Under the pieces are notes generated by a model, which ran no database searches, was not told the DNA's origin, and worked only from the letters and a program-made list of their open reading frames with translations. 64,000 nt of DNA from Dermanyssus gallinae. Lineage: Eukaryota > Arthropoda > Arachnida > Mesostigmata > Dermanyssidae. The DNA lies in the NCBI GenBank assembly GCA_003439945.1, contig QVRM01002140.1, positions 1 to 64,000 of the forward strand. The letters run 5' to 3'. A program made the position numbers and the translations under genes. Below are positions 10,847 through 21,563 of this stretch, in pieces (within the stretch, counting starts at the first letter, position 1; every line of letters begins with the position of its first letter).

Positions 10847-12927
10847 TGTTGACTGCAGATGTTAAATATTGTTATACCGAGTGCTCTAGACACTACGGTC
10901 TTGTTTGCAGGATCATTGGGTCTTTAAATCAGCTGGCCCGTTTATCATCATAACTTTGTATATTGTGTATGTCTATACTTTATACAAATTTTTTTTGTGA
11001 GTTCCTGACGCCGAGTCAAATATTTGTACTTACGTATTATCGACACAAAATGTGTGAATAAATATTAGGGCTACAAAAAAGTCTGTTTTAGCGCTATAAA
11101 GAAAACATAGGAGATACGGGAGGGTGTCCTGTCTTGGTGGAACAGGACACCCTTCCTTGAAATTAGTGCAGGGTACGACTGCTTTCATTTTTCGTGAACC
11201 CTTTTGAGTTGTTAACAGTACACGGCCGTATTTATCGTCTGGTTACGCAGTAAAAGTTCGTAGTGCACTATTCCGCCCACATTCCACCAAATACACAAAA
11301 AACCTTTTTTTTTCCTTTCGAAATTCCTTAAATCACTGTTGGCACATTCTGTCTGTACAACAGCATCTCCAAACGATTTTAACAACTTTTTGTGAGCCTG
11401 CGTTGCACTCAGTCCATTTTAACCCATGGAGTAGAATCGCCCGAATTTGGCATTTGTCTACCTCCATTTTGCAGCACTTTTACGAACAAACGGCCAAACA
11501 GATTTCAAAATGGTTGAGACCAGCAGATTCCCCGCCCTTTTCACATGGAAACAATAAAGAGTAAGCCAATGATGTATGCCTAGGCGCCGGGGCGGGCACT
11601 GAAAGCCGCGCTAGCGCGAAAAGACTTTTGTAGACCCTATAGAATTGTGTTGCCCACATGGTAAATCTGTACCTACGGCGTCATATAAGCGTTCTACAAC
11701 AAATGAAAAACGACGCTAATAAGTGCAATTCTGCGGTAGTTCAGTCTGTTGCTTCACCCTTATTTTTGTAAATTGTCTGCAAGAAGCTTTCTCCATTCTT
11801 CCGGTATTTTGTCGCAGCGTAGGCATGCGCTATACGATTTGGTTAATGGCGGGCACAGAAAAAGCAATAAGTATGTCCATACACAACTTTATCTGACCCG
11901 CCGATTCACCATTTTCTTAATTACATTGGCGACATTTTCTGTTGTAAATGCCCGATAATCACAAACGTGTTCCCTCTGAGGTAGTAAAAATGTTTTGGTT
12001 AAACCTAACAACCACTGATTTAGTCCCTTGAACACCCTTTCAGAGACTTCGTTGTGCAAGATACTTCATTCCCTCTTAAGAGATGCGAAGGGCTAACCTC
12101 ATTAGTGCCACCAACCGCTGTCGTTCGCACTGCATGTAGCAGGCTTAAGGAAAATACTCCGGGTACTATTTACGCAAACTGCCGTATTATTTTTGCAAAG
12201 CTTTGAAAACACTTGTTCTACCGGAATGATTCGTTTTTGAAATATGAATTAGCGGTTATCTAAAAAACATTCGAATAAAAAATATGATATGCCACTGTCT
12301 ACGATAAGTAACGCAATTTATCACTATTGCTAACCTAAACAAGCTGAATAAAAACAATATTAGGTAGATACGATGCTCGAGGAACTGGCAATAAAATACT
12401 ATTTTTTATTGACAGCCTTGTTGAGTTTAAACAAACGGCATTAGGTCTACAGTTCGCACACAAAATACGAAATATGCACTAAATAAAAAAGAAAAAATAG
12501 CTATATTCATAGCAGAACTAATCAGTTTAAAAGCGTGTATTAAATGCGTCTTGAGCTTCAGTAATACAGTTCATTTCTATAAGCAACAACTGAATGACCA
12601 ATTCGTAGTAAATGAACAACCATTTTATATATTTATATAAGTATCCCAGTGCCTGTAAGCCTGAAGATGCCGCTTATGTAAACTGCGGTTTGCAAATTGC
12701 TTTGGGTCAGGCTAACAGCTGCGTGTCGCAATTTAGTAACGAGTGCATTTTCTACTTGGCCAGTCGCTCCCGTATACTTCTAAAAGGCGTACATTTATGA
12801 TTATTGCGGGTTGATAGCTTTCACCTAACCCAAAGCGGGTAAATTTATACAAATTAAGTATTCTGCATGCGGTCAAAAGAGCAAGTTAAACTTTGCCTAA
12901 CTAGACGTAACTAATCTAGACGTTAAA
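10847..12927. other. No recognised gene
   Basis: AT-rich, no convincing coding region. It holds a hairpin with perfect 12-bp arms at 11121-11132 and 11142-11153 (9-nt loop). It lies 3' of the minus-strand scavenger receptor, so its right end may include that gene's 3' UTR. Confidence 0.5.
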
Positions 12928-13317
12928 TCAAGCAGCAAGAACGCGGTGAGACATACCGTCCTCCTCAGCTTCTGAAGCCTGGGATTTGTCGGGCTCCGGG
13001 GATGCTCGGCTGGCGTCTTGAGGTGGTACGGGCTGTCGTGCGGGTGACGTCGACCGCGACGAAACAGTCGACCATGACGAGCTCCCGACGGCTGACGTCA
13101 GCTCGTCGGAGCTATCCTCGCTGGACGAGGATGAGCCTTGTTCATCCATTTGGGCTTGGAGTTTCTCCATAACCCAATCCGGAATGTCCACTCCGAGATC
13201 ATCTAGATCTCCTTTATGGATTTTAAAATAAACGGGGAGCCCGGCTGGCAGCCTTGCTCGTAGGGCCCGCCGTCTTTGTTCCCTACGTAGGTCTGTTTCC
13301 GATTCCGATGACAGTTC
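12928..13317 (-). CDS. Probable last exon of the scavenger receptor: Ser-rich acidic cytosolic tail
   Basis: An open frame in phase 0 runs from a possible acceptor (TATAAAG, poor pyrimidine tract) at 13317 to a stop at 12928, 129 residues. It has an Arg-rich stretch (LRREQRRRALRARLP), then LPVYFKIHKGDLDDLGVDIPDW, a short helix and a low-complexity tail rich in Ser, Glu and Asp. Coding character is good, but membership in this gene is inferred only from strand, position and phase, and such a long tail is unusual for CD36 proteins. It could belong to another gene. Confidence 0.5.
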   Translation of the reverse strand, partial: ELSSESETDLRREQRRRALRARLPAGLPVYFKIHKGDLDDLGVDIPDWVMEKLQAQMDEQGSSSSSEDSSDELTSAVGSSSWSTVSSRSTSPARQPVPPQDASRASPEPDKSQASEAEEDGMSHRVLAA

Positions 13318-13343
13318 CTTTATAATTGTAGTATAACATACAA

Positions 13344-13394
13344 GTTGTATTACATATATATATATATATGTAATACAACAATATTACATATATA

Positions 13395-13438
<44 letters not shown>

Positions 13439-13487
13439 ATACAACTACATCACAAATATATATATATATATATATATATATTTGTGA
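13344..13487. repeat. Stacked (TA)n palindromes
   Basis: GTTGTATTACATA..(TA)n..TATGTAATACAAC forms a near-perfect hairpin at about 13344-13378, and the right arm recurs near 13434-13446. A second palindrome, TCACAAATATA..TATATTTGTGA, covers about 13451-13487. They lie between the last receptor exon and the 28S fragment. Confidence 0.88.
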
Positions 13488-13526
13488 GACCACAGATTGT
13501 TAGGAGATCACAAATGCGCTTTTTTT

Positions 13527-13680
13527 CTGATGAATGGACATGGTAATCCTGCTTAGTACGAGAGGAACCGTGGGTTTAAACAATTTGTTTTGTATTTGAT
13601 TGAAAAATCCGAGGCACTAAACTACCATTAATGGATTATGACTAAACGCCTTTAGTCAGAATCCAATCCAGAGCCCATGC
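13527..13680 (+). pseudogene. 28S rRNA fragment with the sarcin-ricin loop
   Basis: 13555-13569 reads AGTACGAGAGGAACC, the near-universal sarcin-ricin loop of large-subunit rRNA. Flanking CTGATGA (13527) and, downstream, GGATTATGACTAAACG and AGTCAGAATCC (13633-13664) follow in the order and approximate spacing of eukaryotic 28S rRNA domains VI-VII. Differences from the usual arthropod sequence are mainly C to T and G to A. It is about 150 bp, isolated from any other rDNA, and inside the receptor's last intron, so it is a dispersed pseudogene fragment. Confidence 0.85.
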
Positions 13681-14556
13681 GATTAGCATCTGGAATGTAT
13701 ATTGTTTATTCTATAGTGTGCGAGTGCATAACTGAAAAAAAACATCACGTCCCGGATGCAGGACAATCTGCAGTTTGTCAATTATTTGTGTTGGCTTGCT
13801 TCTGTTTGGGCTTTCTACTGAGGTGCATGGGTTCTAAGGACGAGCCGGCTCTAAAAACAGTTTCATATAATTTGCTCGCAAAATGCTAAGCTTTCACGTA
13901 ATGCAAGCATCAGATTTTACAATGTTATTTTGCTTATTGTTTTCTATTCTAGATCGGCCATTCGGCACAGCTACTCGAGCCCTGTAAATCTAAACTTTCT
14001 TGAACGTTCTTGCTTAACAGACCCAGAAGAGTTTACGTCACTTAGTGTAAAGCTCTCTTACAAAGTCCGTTTGCTAGAGGCATATTTTTTGTCTTTAATT
14101 ATTGACCACCCTCCGTCCCTTACGGGCTTTGAACTCAACCTGAGGAATATTTTTGAGAAACTAACCAGCTTTTCCAAAACACAAAAAACGTTCTTGAGAA
14201 TGAGGTTTTTTGCCAACAACAGTTTTAAACGCGTCATCTCTAGCCTTGTCACCTCACATTTAATACAAATAAAAACTATTAAATAATAAATAAATCTAGA
14301 TAGGGTTCTGTGCATCTCTTATCAGAATGGCGCATGAGCGTAATAGCACAAGGGTGGTTCGGCCACTGGACAGCAGTGGTTAGAGTTTAACCTACTGTTA
14401 AACTGCTTCGTGTCTGTAGCAAAATTAAGTGTTAGGCTCTTTTCAATCCTTAAACATTATCAATGATTGGAGTCCTCACTCTCGGATTATAATTTATTCA
14501 CAAAAACACACTTATATGCTAAAGTGCACATGTTGATAAACAACACAAATTCTCAC
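13681..14556. other. Intron of the receptor gene, nothing else recognised
   Basis: The plus-strand frame at 13930-14286 has no recognisable domain. AT-rich with no transposon signature that I can see. Confidence 0.5.
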
Positions 14557-14757
14557 CTCCGTCGGAATGTCATCAGGTGTGTGGGGTGTAAGATCTTCAT
14601 CAAAACATTCGATAGGTCCCTGCAGAATGATGGAGAACCCGAAAAAAACAGCAGCCGCCAGAAAACTCAGGGCGCATGCCATTGCCGTGTACCCGGCAAA
14701 TACCGGCCATGGCTTTAGGAGGGCCAGCATTTGTTTCATGCTCTCTGGCTGCCTAGA
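14557..14757 (-). CDS. Scavenger receptor exon G: second membrane helix
   Basis: The acceptor is TTTGATTTTCAG and the donor GAG|GTGAGA; 67 codons in phase 0. After a juxtamembrane SRQPESMKQMLALLKPWP, residues from PVFAGYTAMACALSFLAAAVFFGFS form the C-terminal membrane helix. The acidic stretch CFDEDLTPHTPDDIPTE then begins the cytosolic tail. Position and phase fit the chain exactly. Confidence 0.88.
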
Positions 14758-15870
14758 CTGAAAATCAAAACATTCATAACTATATTCATAACAGATTTAA
14801 GTAAATTCATATTCATAATATAACGTAAATATAAAGCGATCTCCCACATATTAAAAAAAGTGATCTTCTATGTTATTGCATTTGCATGCGGACAGGCAAT
14901 GACAATCGGCTGCCTACCGATATACACGCTGAATAATAAGAGATTGCCCATATACGGACCTATGCACTTCTAATGAAATGCATTTTAGAGCGTTGGACAT
15001 TCAGAAAGATATCGGGAGCTACGCGCCGCAGTAATCCCCGCTCCCAAAAGTCTAGCCAGCCTAGAAAATTGGCATGCAAAGGCAACATCAGCGCATTATA
15101 AGCATTACTCCAAGTTATCACACTCAAGAAGACAAATCCAATTCTGCGGAATAAACCGTAGTAAAACTAAACATTGTTGGTGCTTGCACATCATTAAGCA
15201 AACGTTATATTTAAATGGTTTGGCAGAATAGACTGTTCAATTCGCTAAGACAAAAAGAATGCGCTTTAGTTGCAGTGACGTACACGCCGTTGCTGAGGTG
15301 TACCTAAATGTTAATAACGAGCAAATTAAACTTGTCAACAGTTTTCTATATCACTACATATCACGTCTAATTTTTACTTCACAAAACATACAAGCGGCAT
15401 AATCCTGAAATATTCATAGCATAGTGCTTTCGGAAACTGAGCCCTTTCAGAATCTCACCTATTCTACAACAACTGAAAGCAAGCAACTTATATTGACTGT
15501 TTTTTATCTTGCAATCAGCGCCTATTTTTCTTGCCAATAATAGAAAACAGGTTAGTGACCATTACACCGTAGAAACCACTAGACCGGAATTTAACCGTAG
15601 TAGATTAATTAAGAGCAACCAAAGAAACAGTAACCAGGATCACAGCTCATGGTTTCTATCATGTGTGCAAGTATTGCGGGAATTTTGATATTGACCTTGA
15701 TATTGATAGCAGCATGACATGGACGGAGTTAAACCAAGCATTACGAGCCATTCTATCACATTTACTTTGCAGCAATGTAGCAAATCTATTCGCATTTAAA
15801 TGTATAGTTTAGAAACCGCTGACCAATTAGACAGCGCAAGTCAATAATAATAATTGACGTTTATACTCAC
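14758..15870. other. Intron of the receptor gene
   Basis: AT-rich non-coding sequence with no recognised element. Confidence 0.6.
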
Positions 15871-15972
15871 GATTTCTTGCCAAAAAATTGGAAAAATTAG
15901 CGTGCGTCCCTCCAAACTAAGGTTTAGATTAACTTGAGTCCGTAGTCTTGACTCTACTACCACTCCAGAGAG
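15871..15972 (-). CDS. Scavenger receptor exon F: membrane-proximal ectodomain
   Basis: Exactly 34 codons between AATTTCCAG and GTGAGT, phase 0 on both sides. LSGVVVESRLRTQVNLNLSL and IFPIFWQEI match 'TGxPLxAxxRxQxNxxL...xxPxxWxE' of CD36 proteins. The exon is short and easily missed because it makes no long open frame. Confidence 0.88.
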
Positions 15973-16676
15973 CTGGAAATTCAGTAGAAAATTACAAATA
16001 TAGTAAAACAATTATTCTAAATTCTCAGCGATGTTTTATCTAGATTTTCCCATTTCGTTCTTACAAGACTTCTATCTTGTAAGAACTTCTTAAAACGTTT
16101 TACAAGATTATCATCAATACAAGTTATTTTATTCAACAAATAGTAGTGTACCAAATTGACACTTGAACCGGCCCGTTTCGACGCCGACTGTATCATTACT
16201 GCTTTATGAGTAAGCGGCACCAACGGTGTAGACGACGTGCCTCAATAACCACGTACACAAATCACTAAAGCATTTCGAATTCTAATAAAAATAATAATAA
16301 TTTAGTTAATCAGCAGAATTACGTGTGTTCACAATGAAACATTAGGACAACGCCTGTGTTAACCTTTATCATCTTTCTTCCACTACAGCCACAATGTCGG
16401 TTTCTGATAGCTTGCTTGCATAAACCGGCAGCTCCCGAGGTGGTAAAAATCGAATTGAATTTGCGCTATTTTCATTCATATGAACTTAGATGTACGGGTG
16501 CAAATTTGCCGGGATCAGGTTATGCAATTCTCGCAAGAGGGTAATATAAGTATTTACACAAAACCGGTATTGCTAGTTACTGCTTAGTTACCTGTCTCTA
16601 AATTCTGCTAAACATTAAAACTTTTTTTGTGCCGAGGCATGTATAGTTCCAGCCCAATGCTGCACGGTGAACTTAC
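15973..16676. other. Intron of the receptor gene, with an 11-bp hairpin
   Basis: Contains inverted repeats at 16057-16067 and 16076-16086 (GTTCTTACAAG and its complement, 8-nt loop). The minus-strand frame at 16017-16223 does not fit the receptor's phase and is not called. Confidence 0.6.
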
Positions 16677-16887
16677 GGCATGAACATCGACGCGCGAGCT
16701 GTGTTTGGTCTTGTTCGGGCGAAGGCCGGCAACACTGGATCGAAGTGTGGGATCGCCATGCAGAAAGTGTGGTAGACTGAGTACCACTGGTACCAGATAG
16801 TCTACATTTGAGGCATTGCTTGCATAGCTATAGCACAAACTCTCATTAAGTGTTCCCTGAGTATAAGCGAGTCTAGAGTCTCCACAC
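16677..16887 (-). CDS. Scavenger receptor exon E: PHF-motif ectodomain
   Basis: The acceptor is TCCCATCACAG and the donor GTAAGTTC. One base then 70 codons: CGDSRLAYTQGTLNESLCY carries two further cysteines, then VPVVLSLPHFLHGDPTLRSS and GLRPNKTKHSSRVDVHA, matching the diagnostic 'SxPHFLxADxxxxxxVxGLxPxxxxHxxxxDVxP' of the family. This is the clearest single exon for family assignment. It ends in phase 0. Confidence 0.9.
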
Positions 16888-17258
16888 CTGTGATGGGACA
16901 CAATATAAAACCAAAAATTACAATACATGAAAAGAAGAAATTCTCGTATTGCTAATAGAACCCATCTGTGCTAAATAGGCTATTAAATTAATGCGCATTA
17001 AATTCGAAACCAGGATCTAAAACTTACAGAATGAAGATGAGGCTAGTATGGCGCTGTTAAAGGAGGCTATAAGATATAAAAAATAATGAGATATTTAAAG
17101 CAAAAGCAAAAATATATATACATAATATTAAATGCGAAACTCAAATGTATTGCTTAAAATAATCCAAAACAAAGCTAAACTGTAGCACGTCTCCCAAGAA
17201 GGTTCTTACATAACTAAATATCTAAGGTTCAATAGTATATGGCCAAAATATAGCGTAC

Positions 17259-17462
17259 GCTTCTGCTGTTGCGTCAAAAATGTCTTCACCGCCAGCGTAA
17301 ACGGCCATTAGCTCCGTCTCCATGTTGTACTTTTCTTGCAGATTTAGCCTGATCAGGGCACACAACGTCGGACAGTATACTTCTACACTTTCCGGCGCCA
17401 TCGAGAAGGCTGGCAGGAGCTCTGTTCCTGCAACTAGAAGAGCTGAAGGCTCACACTTGTTT
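17259..17462 (-). CDS. Scavenger receptor exon D: cysteine-containing ectodomain
   Basis: The start uses acceptor GGCAAG (weak pyrimidine tract), with A completing Thr, then NKCEPSALLVAGTELLPAF, matching the family's 'CNxxxGTDGTxFPPF', and VEVYCPTLC, matching 'DLCRS'. Three of the disulfide cysteines lie here. The 3' border is the least certain in the gene: the GTACGC donor after 17259 is not a strong site but gives the phase needed for exon E. Reading through would end at a stop at 17222. The intron before this exon carries the RLE LINE at 18.4-20.0 kb. Confidence 0.75.
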
Positions 17463-18023
17463 CTTGCCACGCAGTTGCAGTAAAACGTAATATTTGATAT
17501 AAAATAAAAAAAGACAAATTAAAACATACTTCCACAAATCTTCCGTGTGCGTTCCGACACGTTCGATAGTTGCTGTATAACGATTTTTCTTTTAAATTAT
17601 AATAAAGGTTAGAGAGACCGCCTGATGCGTACGAAAGAGTTTCAGATTAGAACTTATCTGCGCTACCCTGGGCGCTGCTACCTAACAAAAAATGTTAGTA
17701 AATAAATCAGCCCACAGTAAGACTTTTTGGAAGTCAGCGAAAAGCGATTGTTCCAAGATACCTCTTATGTGGTTTCGAGCCTATTGCAGTTTTTCAAGAA
17801 AACAACAGCTTACTAAATTTGTAGCACATCGGCTAAGGTGAGGAATGCGTAGATTGAAATTGATATGTAATAATAAATATTTTAAACCCTTTTGAGAATA
17901 GAGTAAAACTTACTTCTGCCGGTCAAGTTGCCGCAGAAATGCCCATGGCGCCGATTATTCCTATCAACCAAAAGTCGTTTGTTAGTTGATATAAGGACAT
18001 ACGTGATCACTAAATTATCCACA

Positions 18024-18074
18024 TTACTACGCACCCCCTGTAAATTAAACGTTACTACGCACCCCCTGTAAATT
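18024..18074. repeat. 24-bp direct repeat
   Basis: TTACTACGCACCCCCTGTAA occurs twice in tandem with three bases between the copies. Confidence 0.9.
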
Positions 18075-18364
18075 ATTATTTTTTTTACACTTTTTTTTAC
18101 ATATGAATTTATTTTATATTTTAGAACCGTGGTAAATATTCTATATTCAAGCTACGCGTTAAGCTTATGCGAGCATTCTATGTACGCTACAGCTAGGCGA
18201 CGGGATAATGCCCCTTTTTAAACAGTTCGCAAAATAACTCTGGGCACTGTAATGCATACTTATGCATTATTTAACATACTTTTTTTGTTATAGCTTTATT
18301 TGCTTATATGCGAGAGTTACAATTGTCGCCTCATGAACGCGTACACTGGGTAAAATAAGTGAAA

Positions 18365-19980
18365 ACGTCACATATCCCCCAGGTTGGGGCATGTCCAGTC
18401 TAGTAGAGTTCCACGCACTGAGGCGGCGTTACCCCGCTGAATGTCCAGCAATAGTTTCTGGTGCAGGTACTTAACACTTATTTCCTTTGTTAAACAACTG
18501 AGCGCTTTGCTAACACGCTAACAAGTTTTTTGTCTTCGGGCCGCTCCTCTAGTGTCTCGAATGCCAGAGGAAAGTCGTGGGGTAGGTTATACTGGCATAG
18601 TTTTTACATTTATTCGCCTCCGTCAACGTAACCACGTGACCAGCATGCTCCGCTCCCACGCTGACCATTGAGAGCGCTAATGAGTCAGTAACGGTTGCAT
18701 CCCATATTAGCATGCAACCCATCTCCAAGGACATTAATGTCAGTCTACTCGGTCGCTTTACCACATGCTGCAGTGGCCAGGGTTTAAGAATGCACGAAAA
18801 GCCAGCAGACCTTAAGGCTTAGGGCGCAAGAGAGACCCTAATAGCTGCATTTACATTGATGGAGGAATCCGAGAGCTGCCCCTAGGCGTAGTCCCGTAAG
18901 ACGGCTGGCGGCTACTTTGAGCTTCTCTCTCCACACGTGTAAAGCTTTAGGTAACCCCTCTTGGCCTTGGGTAACCCCTCTTGGGTTATGCCTTTACGTA
19001 AAACGCTAAAACAGTAAACGGATGTAACTGTTGTGCACTACCTTGCAATCATGTAGGAGATGGCAAAGCTCTGATATATCCGGCGAGATCATATCTTCAG
19101 GGCTCGTGGCGTAAACCTCGCATTTTCCGGGGTTTAAGGATTAACCACTCACTTTTTCAATGTCCCGGACTCTAAATATCACCGAGTACCGTTGCTAGGT
19201 CACCCCAAGCACATCGTCGTCCATGTACCAGGCATTTAGAGGACACTTCTTAACGCAAAAACCGAACAAGCCCTGACCTAAAGTGTCTCCTTGTTAAAGG
19301 CCGGACGGCAAAGACCTAGTGACGTGGGCGTAAGGCGCATGTACCTGGTGAAACATTTGCGGGGCGTAGCGTTTCATCGCGTTTAGCAGGTGGTCTCTTC
19401 TACTAAGGGCATTCTTAGAATCTATTTTAACCAGAACGGTCGGGTGACTGCGGGAGTTTATAAATGCACGGTTGGTGTGAATTCCGATCTGCTACTCTGT
19501 CGGCGACGGAACCTAAGACCGCGGACAGAAGGTCCTGAAGCATAGTCGGGGGACGAGATGGCGCCAGTGACATTCCCTTTAGAGAGCTTGACTATGGCGC
19601 GTCGACAGGTCTTATCACTGTGAGAGAACGCGTGTCTTTTCTGATTTTTGGAAGGCGCAGCACCACCAGCTCAAAATAAAGCCAATGTGTGTCAGGCCTT
19701 TATGTCGTTGTTCGGCGCGACCTTTAATACAACTTTTGTAAGTTCGTCTGCGATTGATGACAGCCTTTGGCAACACTCTGACTACCCGTGCATGTCGCAT
19801 GGTACGAATGTGTCCGACTAGTTCATCCGAGGTGGCCAATGCGCCAGTAGTCGGGGTTACTTCTCTGCTCCCGACGCCGGGGTGTCCGGCGGATATGTGC
19901 CTAGCAAGTCCTCGAATATATCTGTTGGTGCATACAGGGCAGGCGAATCTGTTAAGGTTCCCTCCAGCGTCACCCAAAAC
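18365..19980 (-). mobile_element. Decayed RLE-type LINE in a receptor intron
   Basis: Reading the minus strand, 19615-19977 begins with a C2H2 zinc finger (FACPVCTNRYIRGLARHISAGH), the usual N-terminal DNA-binding module of RLE LINEs. 19550-19100 holds a broken RT with the NAWYMDD motif C and NPGKCEVYAT. 18764-18549 holds the RLE nuclease core (LIWDATVTDSLA, EANKCKNYASI). 18440-18365 matches the family's 3' coding end. Large internal deletions reduce a roughly 3.5-kb element to 1.6 kb. It lies in the same orientation as the host gene. Confidence 0.8.
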
Positions 19981-19990
19981 GTTTTATAAC

Positions 19991-20118
19991 ACCATACCTA
20001 TTATTAGATCGTTTACCATATATATTATATCGCGACAATCTACAAGTAATTAAATAATAATTCCATACCTATTATTAGATCGTTTACCATAAATATTATA
20101 TCGTTACAATCCACATAA
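19991..20118. repeat. Tandem direct repeat of about 70 bp
   Basis: CCATACCTATTATTAGATCG followed by TTTACCATA and a TA-rich end occurs twice with few differences. It is at the 5' border of the RLE LINE at 18365-19980. Confidence 0.85.
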
Positions 20119-20450
20119 TAACTCCTTTGCGTCTAGGAACTCTAGAATGGGAGACTTGTATATACGAGTATCCGAGATAGATAGTTATGGCTGTGCATAA
20201 TCTAGGTAAAATCAATATATATACGAATAAATAAACGGCATCAAGGTCTTTGTCATGATATATCTAGCTCGACAGTCCTAGTACTTACGAAAGTTAACAT
20301 CGACCATATCTAAAATTTTGGTTAACTAGAGATTATGAGATTATTAACTGCGAACAATCAGAATAATACGATTCTAATTAAAGAACACTTATTAATTGTA
20401 TCAATAACGACGAAACGTCCGAAACAATACACTAACGACGCAGTACTTAC

Positions 20451-20609
20451 GTGTTTAAATTGTCGGTAATAATCTGGTTAACAAATCCTGTTTTAGAGTT
20501 AACAGTAAAATTCTGCGACACTGCAGATTCCGGTTTACCAAACCACGCAGGCCTGCCACGAGGGGTTGCAAGTTTCCACACACCGTCCTTCGTAGATATA
20601 TTGCCAAAA
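20451..20609 (-). CDS. Scavenger receptor exon C: ectodomain
   Basis: The acceptor is TTTTGTGAACAG and the donor an excellent GTAAGTAC. The first T completes the split Gly, then 52 codons follow (FGNISTKDGVWKL..., ...SQNFTVNSKTGFVNQ...), then AC of a split Thr. NIST and NFTV are sequons. The similarity to CD36 is weaker than in the other exons; the call rests mainly on exact phase on both sides, strong splice sites and the DG and FTV patterns. Confidence 0.72.
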
Positions 20610-21344
20610 CTGTTCACAAAATTTTATTTAGTGAGAGCACGTAGAATATTGTAAGCAGGCTCTCCGCTCAAGCATAGCATAAGAATGTATAGAATATGGC
20701 TAACGAATCTTTTCTAGTGTCCGAGTTGCTAAGTTGTATATTCGCCACTCGAGCGGAGAGGCTGGAGCCGTTGCTCGCCTGCACGAGAACAAAAAGCTTA
20801 TTACGTATTGTAAACTGCCAATTCGCATGCTCAAATTGTGCATTTAAGAAAACTTAGTGTAAGACATATTGCGAATACAAAACGAGCAACCTCCCCTGTC
20901 ATCCTAATACAGGACCTTCTTGCGCTGATCCTCAGTTTCTTGGCCCTCTCAAAGGCACGAGGTCTTGGCTCGCCCCTGTTATTTTCCGAGTTGTTGAAAA
21001 TTTTAAAATAGCATCACTCTAATCCACCTTTTCTGAAGAGCCATTTCACTATCAGTGAGCATTTCATGTGGAGCATTAAGGTCGCGAATGCTTCATTTGT
21101 TTTCGTAATTATAGATTACGAATATATAATTCGTATTATTAAAACGCTAAGAATGTTTTAAAACATTCTTAGCGTATTAATTTGTTGTATTGCCTTGATT
21201 GCTTTTTAGACCAGCCTTTGTCTTCTGCCAATAACCTATCTAGCCCGAAATTGTCCGTATCGATTGTTTCTCGGTTGATGTTGCTAATGCACACAAAATC
21301 TAACTATTAAGATGTTAAAAATATTGAACGGTTGATTTGCTTAC
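20610..21344. other. Intron of the receptor gene with a perfect 32-bp palindrome
   Basis: Positions 21144-21175 are a perfect palindrome with no spacer (ACGCTAAGAATGTTTT and its complement). An imperfect palindrome around ATTACGAA/TTCGTATT lies just upstream. No coding sequence recognised. Confidence 0.8.
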
Positions 21345-21563
21345 CCCTTGAAGAAGTAATCTCCAACGCTGACCGTCACAAAGAGACTAAGATTTGCAGT
21401 TTCAGTTTCCAATGAATTAGCGGGAAGCAGGTATAAAAAGTTTACTGCCTTGATCATATCATTTAATGTCCCGTTCGACAACGAAGCAACAAAGTCAAAC
21501 CGCGTCCACTCCACGACCGTAAGGTTGTCACCCGACCATGTCAGATTTCGTTTAGCGGTCACC
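21345..21563 (-). CDS. Scavenger receptor exon B: ectodomain
   Basis: The acceptor is TTTTTTAG and the donor GTAAGC. The first base completes the Arg from exon A, then 72 codons follow, then GG of a split Gly. The product VTAKRNLTW...NLTVVEWTRFDF...LFVTVSVGDYFFK matches the CD36 run from the GPY motif to the conserved 'LFVTRTVGELLF' segment. Four N-glycosylation sequons (NLT twice, NGT, NLS) fit an extracellular loop. Confidence 0.85.

Noticed and set aside
13344..13487. Repeated TA-rich palindromes considered as a CRISPR-like array
   Set aside because: There are no unique spacers of regular length, and the sequence is simple-repeat DNA in a eukaryotic genome.
16017..16223. VPLTHKAVMIQSASKRAG frame as a receptor exon
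   Set aside because: No acceptor gives the required phase 0; the exon at 15871-15972 fits both phase and family.
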